A stretch of DNA of 9,090 nt from the NCBI GenBank assembly GCA_902773445.1, contig CACYEU010000200.1, positions 1 to 9,090 on the forward strand, in the 5' to 3' direction. The position numbers and the translations under genes are program-made. This DNA is from an uncultured Lachnospiraceae bacterium. Its GTDB lineage: Bacteria; Bacillota; Clostridia; Lachnospirales; Lachnospiraceae. The notes beneath the pieces are model-generated. The model saw only the letters and a program-made list of their open reading frames with translations. It did not search any database and had not been told where the DNA came from. This document shows, in pieces, positions 6,895-9,090 of this stretch. Position 1 is the stretch's first letter, and the number at the start of each line of letters is the position of its first letter.

Positions 6895-7245
6895 TCAATG
6901 CCTGATATGCTCGAGAAGTTGTTTGATATAAGCGATATAATCGATGTTGAAAATAAAGTATCCAACAACCAGAGCAGCGATGATCAGCAGGAGAATGATT
7001 AAGAAAATCAGTCCGCCGTGGCCGCCGCGCTCATCATCATCAGCACCGATGTCAAGCATCTGCGTGTAAGCTGTGTCGCGCTCCCTGGCTCTTTCCGCTT
7101 CGCGGCGCCTGCGTGCAGCAACTTCCCGGTCATTCGAGGAAGGTGCGGCCGGCACTCGATACTTTTTCTTGCATGTATAACAAAGAAGATAGTCAGGGTT
7201 CTTTGTGCTCCGCACTAATTCTTCTCCGCAATGTGGGCATTTCAT
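6895..7245 (-). CDS. Small zinc-ribbon protein with one C-terminal membrane segment
   Basis: A 116-residue hypothetical protein. The N-terminus MKCPHCGEELVRS plus CYTC (C3, C6, C22, C25) forms a zinc ribbon. It is followed by a linker and a strongly charged Arg/Glu helix (about residues 40-60), an acidic DDDE stretch, and one membrane helix (about residues 78-100, GLIFLIILLLIIAALVVG) with a short tail. The start at 7245 is certain from AGGAGG 8 nt upstream; an in-frame extension to 7416 would run through the promoter region and is rejected. Topology is probably ribbon inside and C-terminus anchored in the membrane. Such zinc-ribbon/TM proteins are common in Bacillota and have no agreed function. 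It is transcribed alone from a near-consensus promoter, divergently from maf. Existence is very likely; function unknown. Confidence 0.85.
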   Translation of the reverse strand: MKCPHCGEELVRSTKNPDYLLCYTCKKKYRVPAAPSSNDREVAARRRREAERARERDTAYTQMLDIGADDDERGGHGGLIFLIILLLIIAALVVGYFIFNIDYIAYIKQLLEHIRH

Positions 7246-7288
7246 GAAAGTTACCTCCTCATTAATAGTTGTCATTACAGTTGTAGTT

Positions 7289-7317
7289 ATTATAACGCAT
7301 TTTATCAGTATAGTAAA
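7289..7317 (-). promoter_or_regulatory. Promoter for the zinc-ribbon gene
   Basis: Minus strand TTTACT (7312-7317), a 17-nt spacer and a perfect TATAAT (7289-7294), giving a leader of about 35-40 nt. On the opposite strand TATAGT (7309-7314) could be the -10 for maf, overlapping this -35; if both are used, the two genes would compete for polymerase. The maf promoter lacks a clear -35. Confidence 0.72.
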
Positions 7318-7355
7318 ACATTTTTGATAAATTGTTTGAAAGAGGGGCGATAAAT

Positions 7356-7946
7356 ATGAAAAAACTAATACTTGCATCGGCTTCACCGCGGCGCCACGAT
7401 CTTCTGGAACGCGCAAAAATCAATTTTGAGGTGATCCCGAGCCAAATCAGCGAGGATACAACTCAGACTGCGCCGGAAAAGATCGTCGCAGAGCTTTCAA
7501 GGCGCAAGGCGCAGGATGTCTTCCTGCACCACCCGAGCGACATCGTTCTCGGCGCCGACACGATCGTAGCCCTGAAAGGAGAAATCTTCGGAAAACCGTC
7601 CAATGAGGAAGAGGCGCTTGAAATGCTTCAGCGGCTCCGCGAGAATACACATCAGGTCTACACCGGCTGCGCATTTATCTATGCGAATCGTGAAGGGCTG
7701 GTCCAGGTCGTGACTCATGTCGAGAGGACCGACGTCCACATCGGTACTGCCACTGACGAAGAACTCCGCGCCTACATCGCGGGAGGCGAGCCGATGGATA
7801 AAGCCGGCGGCTACGGCATCCAGGGAGAATTCTCAGCCTATGTCCGGAAGATCAACGGCGACTACTTCAATGTCGTCGGACTGCCGGTCTACTATGTCAG
7901 CCACCAGCTCAAGAAGATCCGCGCCGATATCGGCGAGCAGGAGTGA
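7356..7946 (+). CDS. maf: Maf family nucleoside triphosphate pyrophosphatase
   Basis: A cytosolic house-cleaning enzyme that hydrolyses dTTP/UTP or modified nucleotides to the monophosphate and pyrophosphate; the family is also linked to septum inhibition. The 196 residues show the substrate loop ASASPRR (7-13) at the N-terminus, E33, the EKIVAELSRRKA helix, the catalytic LGADT (D68-T69), FGKP (78-81), and the C-terminal DKAGGYGIQGEFSAYV plus INGDYFNVVGLPV. The sequence resembles the dTTP/UTP-specific YhdE type more than the m7GTP-type YceF. The start at 7356 (MKKLILASASPRR) has AGAGGGG about 8 nt upstream; a TTG at 7332 in frame is rejected because it would precede the conserved N-terminal strand. 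It stands alone, without the mreBCD or radC genes that often accompany it. Confidence 0.94.
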   Translation: MKKLILASASPRRHDLLERAKINFEVIPSQISEDTTQTAPEKIVAELSRRKAQDVFLHHPSDIVLGADTIVALKGEIFGKPSNEEEALEMLQRLRENTHQVYTGCAFIYANREGLVQVVTHVERTDVHIGTATDEELRAYIAGGEPMDKAGGYGIQGEFSAYVRKINGDYFNVVGLPVYYVSHQLKKIRADIGEQE

Positions 7947-7969
7947 GGTTCTTACTGATTTCGCAACAA

Positions 7970-8010
7970 AATCGCTGCATTGACATCCAATCATTGTTGA
8001 TGCAGCGATT
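7970..8010. terminator. Long hairpin between convergent genes, probable bidirectional terminator
   Basis: A perfect 11-bp stem AATCGCTGCAT (7970-7980) with ATGCAGCGATT (8000-8010) extends inward by five more pairs, two of them G-T, leaving a loop of about 9 nt. On the plus strand it is followed by ACTTTATTTA; on the minus strand the tail is TTTTGTTG. It lies 24 nt after maf and 3 nt beyond the stop of the minus-strand gene at 8014, so it can end both transcripts. The T tails are weaker than those of the other two terminators. Confidence 0.75.
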
Positions 8011-8013
8011 ACT

Positions 8014-8805
8014 TTATTTAAAATACTTCTCAATGATAAGAGCGATCTCCTCGTTCGGCAACGGGCGGTATTTTGTCTCGAATGTCATGATCAATTCGCG
8101 GCCCGGCAGATAACCCGAACGGATGTAGCTGCCGATCTTCTTTAAAGCGCTTGAAACGTAATCCGGGTCATCCATCATACCGAAATGCTCCCAATAGTAA
8201 TAAGCACCGGTCAAAGGGTGCCTGATCGTAAAATCCGGATAACAGACTGTCCCGTTCACAAGCGTCAGTGGATCTTCATATCGAAAAGGAATGCCGGCAT
8301 CAAACAGACCGGTGTCGATCATCCCCTCGATCTTAGTTCTCACAAGATGTCCTGATTTCATCTTGTGGATCCTGTTTTCAGGGAACGGAACCGGTTTGCT
8401 TTCCGGCGGCGCCTCGTCCAGCACCCACTCTGCGAGAGACAAATCCGAAACCGACGGCGCCGCTTTCAGAATATCGCACAGAGCTTCATTCTGCCTGAGA
8501 AATGACATGACATCTTCTGTCGGATCAGGCGCATGGCGGACATACATATCAGTCGCAGCCAGATTGGCCTTCAGCTGTTTTAATTCAAATTCCAGGCATT
8601 TCTTCCGGGCAAGCTTCGGAAGAAGCGGAGAATCCTTTCGCAAGTAATTTCGTCTTCCATCAATATACTGATAATGCTTCCTGTGGTTGTTATGGGTACA
8701 TATGATCAAAGAGCCTTCCGGAGATGCTTTTAAAGCGGCTTCGATTTCTTCGATCCTCGCTGTTATCTGGCGTAACTGTTCTTCCATAGAGTGTATTATA
8801 AGCAT
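8014..8805 (-). CDS. Uncharacterised protein with a PD-(D/E)XK-nuclease-like C-terminal domain
   Basis: 263 residues, no membrane segment or signal peptide. The N-terminal ~100 residues are charged and probably helical, with an ASPEGSLIICTH segment followed by a Lys/Leu-rich coiled-coil-like stretch (about 62-85). The C-terminal part (about 150-263) has the order R-T-K-I-E160, FRYEDPL, YPD191F, YYYWE206-H207-FGMMDD, and a final LIMTFET strand with helix. Glu, then Asp after a strand, then Glu on the next strand is the arrangement of PD-(D/E)XK nucleases; the usual lysine two residues after the second Glu is absent (F208) and H207 stands beside it. I recall similar YPDF/WEHFGMMD proteins as abundant, unnamed families in gut Clostridia. 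The start at 8805 is supported by AGGAGG 8 nt upstream. Nuclease activity is inference. Confidence 0.8.
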   Translation of the reverse strand: MLIIHSMEEQLRQITARIEEIEAALKASPEGSLIICTHNNHRKHYQYIDGRRNYLRKDSPLLPKLARKKCLEFELKQLKANLAATDMYVRHAPDPTEDVMSFLRQNEALCDILKAAPSVSDLSLAEWVLDEAPPESKPVPFPENRIHKMKSGHLVRTKIEGMIDTGLFDAGIPFRYEDPLTLVNGTVCYPDFTIRHPLTGAYYYWEHFGMMDDPDYVSSALKKIGSYIRSGYLPGRELIMTFETKYRPLPNEEIALIIEKYFK

Positions 8806-8894
8806 GTTGTCTTCCTCCTGTAACCAGCCTGTTCAAGCTCAATTAAACAATAGCCGTTTGACGAATGAATAAAAGAAGATAAATGGCATAATCG

Positions 8895-8921
8895 GTCGAC
8901 ACTTTTCGACATTTTTCGACA
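8895..8921 (-). promoter_or_regulatory. Three tandem Spo0A-box-like heptads at 10-bp spacing
   Basis: Read on the minus strand, TGTCGAA (8915-8921), TGTCGAA (8905-8911) and TGTCGAC (8895-8901) repeat with an exact 10-bp period, putting all three on the same helix face. TGTCGAA agrees with the Spo0A 0A-box core TGNCGAA, and 10-bp tandem spacing is that of the B. subtilis abrB promoter. They lie 90-116 nt upstream of the start at 8805. The repeat is directly seen; binding by Spo0A is inference. Confidence 0.5.
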
Positions 8922-8946
8922 TTTGGAGAGCGCCGCGAATACTAAT

Positions 8947-8982
8947 GGATTCAAAAATGAGATTTTTGGTTAATGTGAATCC
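8947..8982. repeat. 36-bp nested palindrome, unit 1
   Basis: GGATTCA (8947-8953) and TGAATCC (8976-8982) are an inverted pair enclosing 22 nt; the outer arms extend to 10 bp (AATGGATTCA with TGAATCCATT, 8944-8985). Inside, AAAT (8955-8958) and ATTT (8962-8965) form a second small palindrome with a GAG loop. Unit 2 has the same plan 73 bp downstream. Confidence 0.75.
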
Positions 8983-9019
8983 ATTTTTGTCTGTTGTTTT
9001 TGCTCTGAACAAGGGAAAA

Positions 9020-9055
9020 GGATTCATAAATCGGATTTCTTGTCAATTTGAATCC
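9020..9055. repeat. 36-bp nested palindrome, unit 2
   Basis: GGATTCA (9020-9026) and TGAATCC (9049-9055) again enclose exactly 22 nt. The inner AAAT (9028-9031) and ATTT (9035-9038) keep the same positions with a CGG loop. The enclosed 22 nt match unit 1 at 15 positions, and TGAATCCATTTT is shared at the right edge. A third unit at the same period would start at about 9093, beyond the window. Confidence 0.75.
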
Positions 9056-9090
9056 ATTTTAAAGCGATTTTTGGATTTGGTTAGAAAAAA

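Larger units (their letters stand above)
8806..9090. other. AT-rich gene-free region with repeats
   Basis: No convincing gene begins or ends in these 285 bases. They hold the ribosome binding site of the gene starting at 8805, three 10-bp tandem TGTCGA(A/C) heptads, and two related 36-bp palindromic units. The composition is much more AT-rich than the rest of the window. No sigma-A promoter for the gene at 8805 is convincing; TATCTT or TATTGT could serve as -10 but with poor -35 partners. No tRNA, DnaA box or CRISPR array was recognised. Confidence 0.6.

Noticed and set aside
8839..9027. 62-codon minus-strand open frame
   Set aside because: No ribosome binding site precedes it, it runs through the palindromes and the TGTCGA array, and the protein shows no family features.
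8947..9055. Possible CRISPR array (36-bp units, 37-bp intervals)
   Set aside because: The spacing fits, but only two units are visible, they differ at seven of 36 positions, and no cas gene is present. The nested dyad structure is atypical for CRISPR repeats.

Overview
The window reads as chromosomal DNA from an anaerobic, low-oxygen-adapted Bacillota (Firmicutes), probably a clostridial or Erysipelotrichia-type gut bacterium. The grounds are a [FeFe]-hydrogenase maturase (HydG), a DegV lipid-binding protein, the NusG_II/Gx membrane pair, strong AGGAGG-type ribosome binding sites, and a YPDF/WEHF-type hypothetical protein of a kind I recall as common in gut Clostridia. Base composition by eye is a little above half G+C inside genes and clearly AT-rich in the right-hand 280 bases. 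Genus is not decidable from this stretch.

Layout. (1) Bases 1-3330, minus strand: one operon from a sigma-A-type promoter (3301-3329), running hydG, a membrane-anchored NusG_II protein, a Gx/HepI-like membrane protein, then degV (cut by the window edge). Gaps are 3 nt, a 20-nt overlap and 11 nt, so the four are almost certainly co-transcribed. (2) Bases 3377-5279, plus strand: a CaCA-type sodium/calcium antiporter whose promoter sits directly against its start codon (a probable leaderless mRNA), followed by a patatin-like phospholipase and a bidirectional terminator. (3) Bases 5294-6786, minus strand: an M18 aminopeptidase with its metal ligands intact. (4) Bases 6845-7317, minus strand: a small zinc-ribbon/single-TM protein with its own promoter and terminator, divergent from (5) maf, a nucleotide pyrophosphatase (7356-7946, plus). 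(6) Bases 8014-8805, minus strand: a 263-residue uncharacterised protein with a C-terminal domain resembling PD-(D/E)XK nucleases but without the usual lysine. (7) Bases 8806-9090: gene-free, AT-rich DNA holding three tandem TGTCGA(A/C) heptads at exact 10-bp spacing (like Spo0A '0A boxes') and two copies of a 36-bp nested palindrome 73 bp apart.

Functionally most genes are housekeeping or stress/quality-control functions (ion homeostasis, peptide turnover, nucleotide sanitation, lipid handling). The parts that deserve attention are the hydG-led operon, which links H-cluster assembly with two membrane proteins that recall flavin/quinone extracellular-redox loci; the leaderless antiporter; and the structured DNA at the right end, which the annotated genes do not explain.
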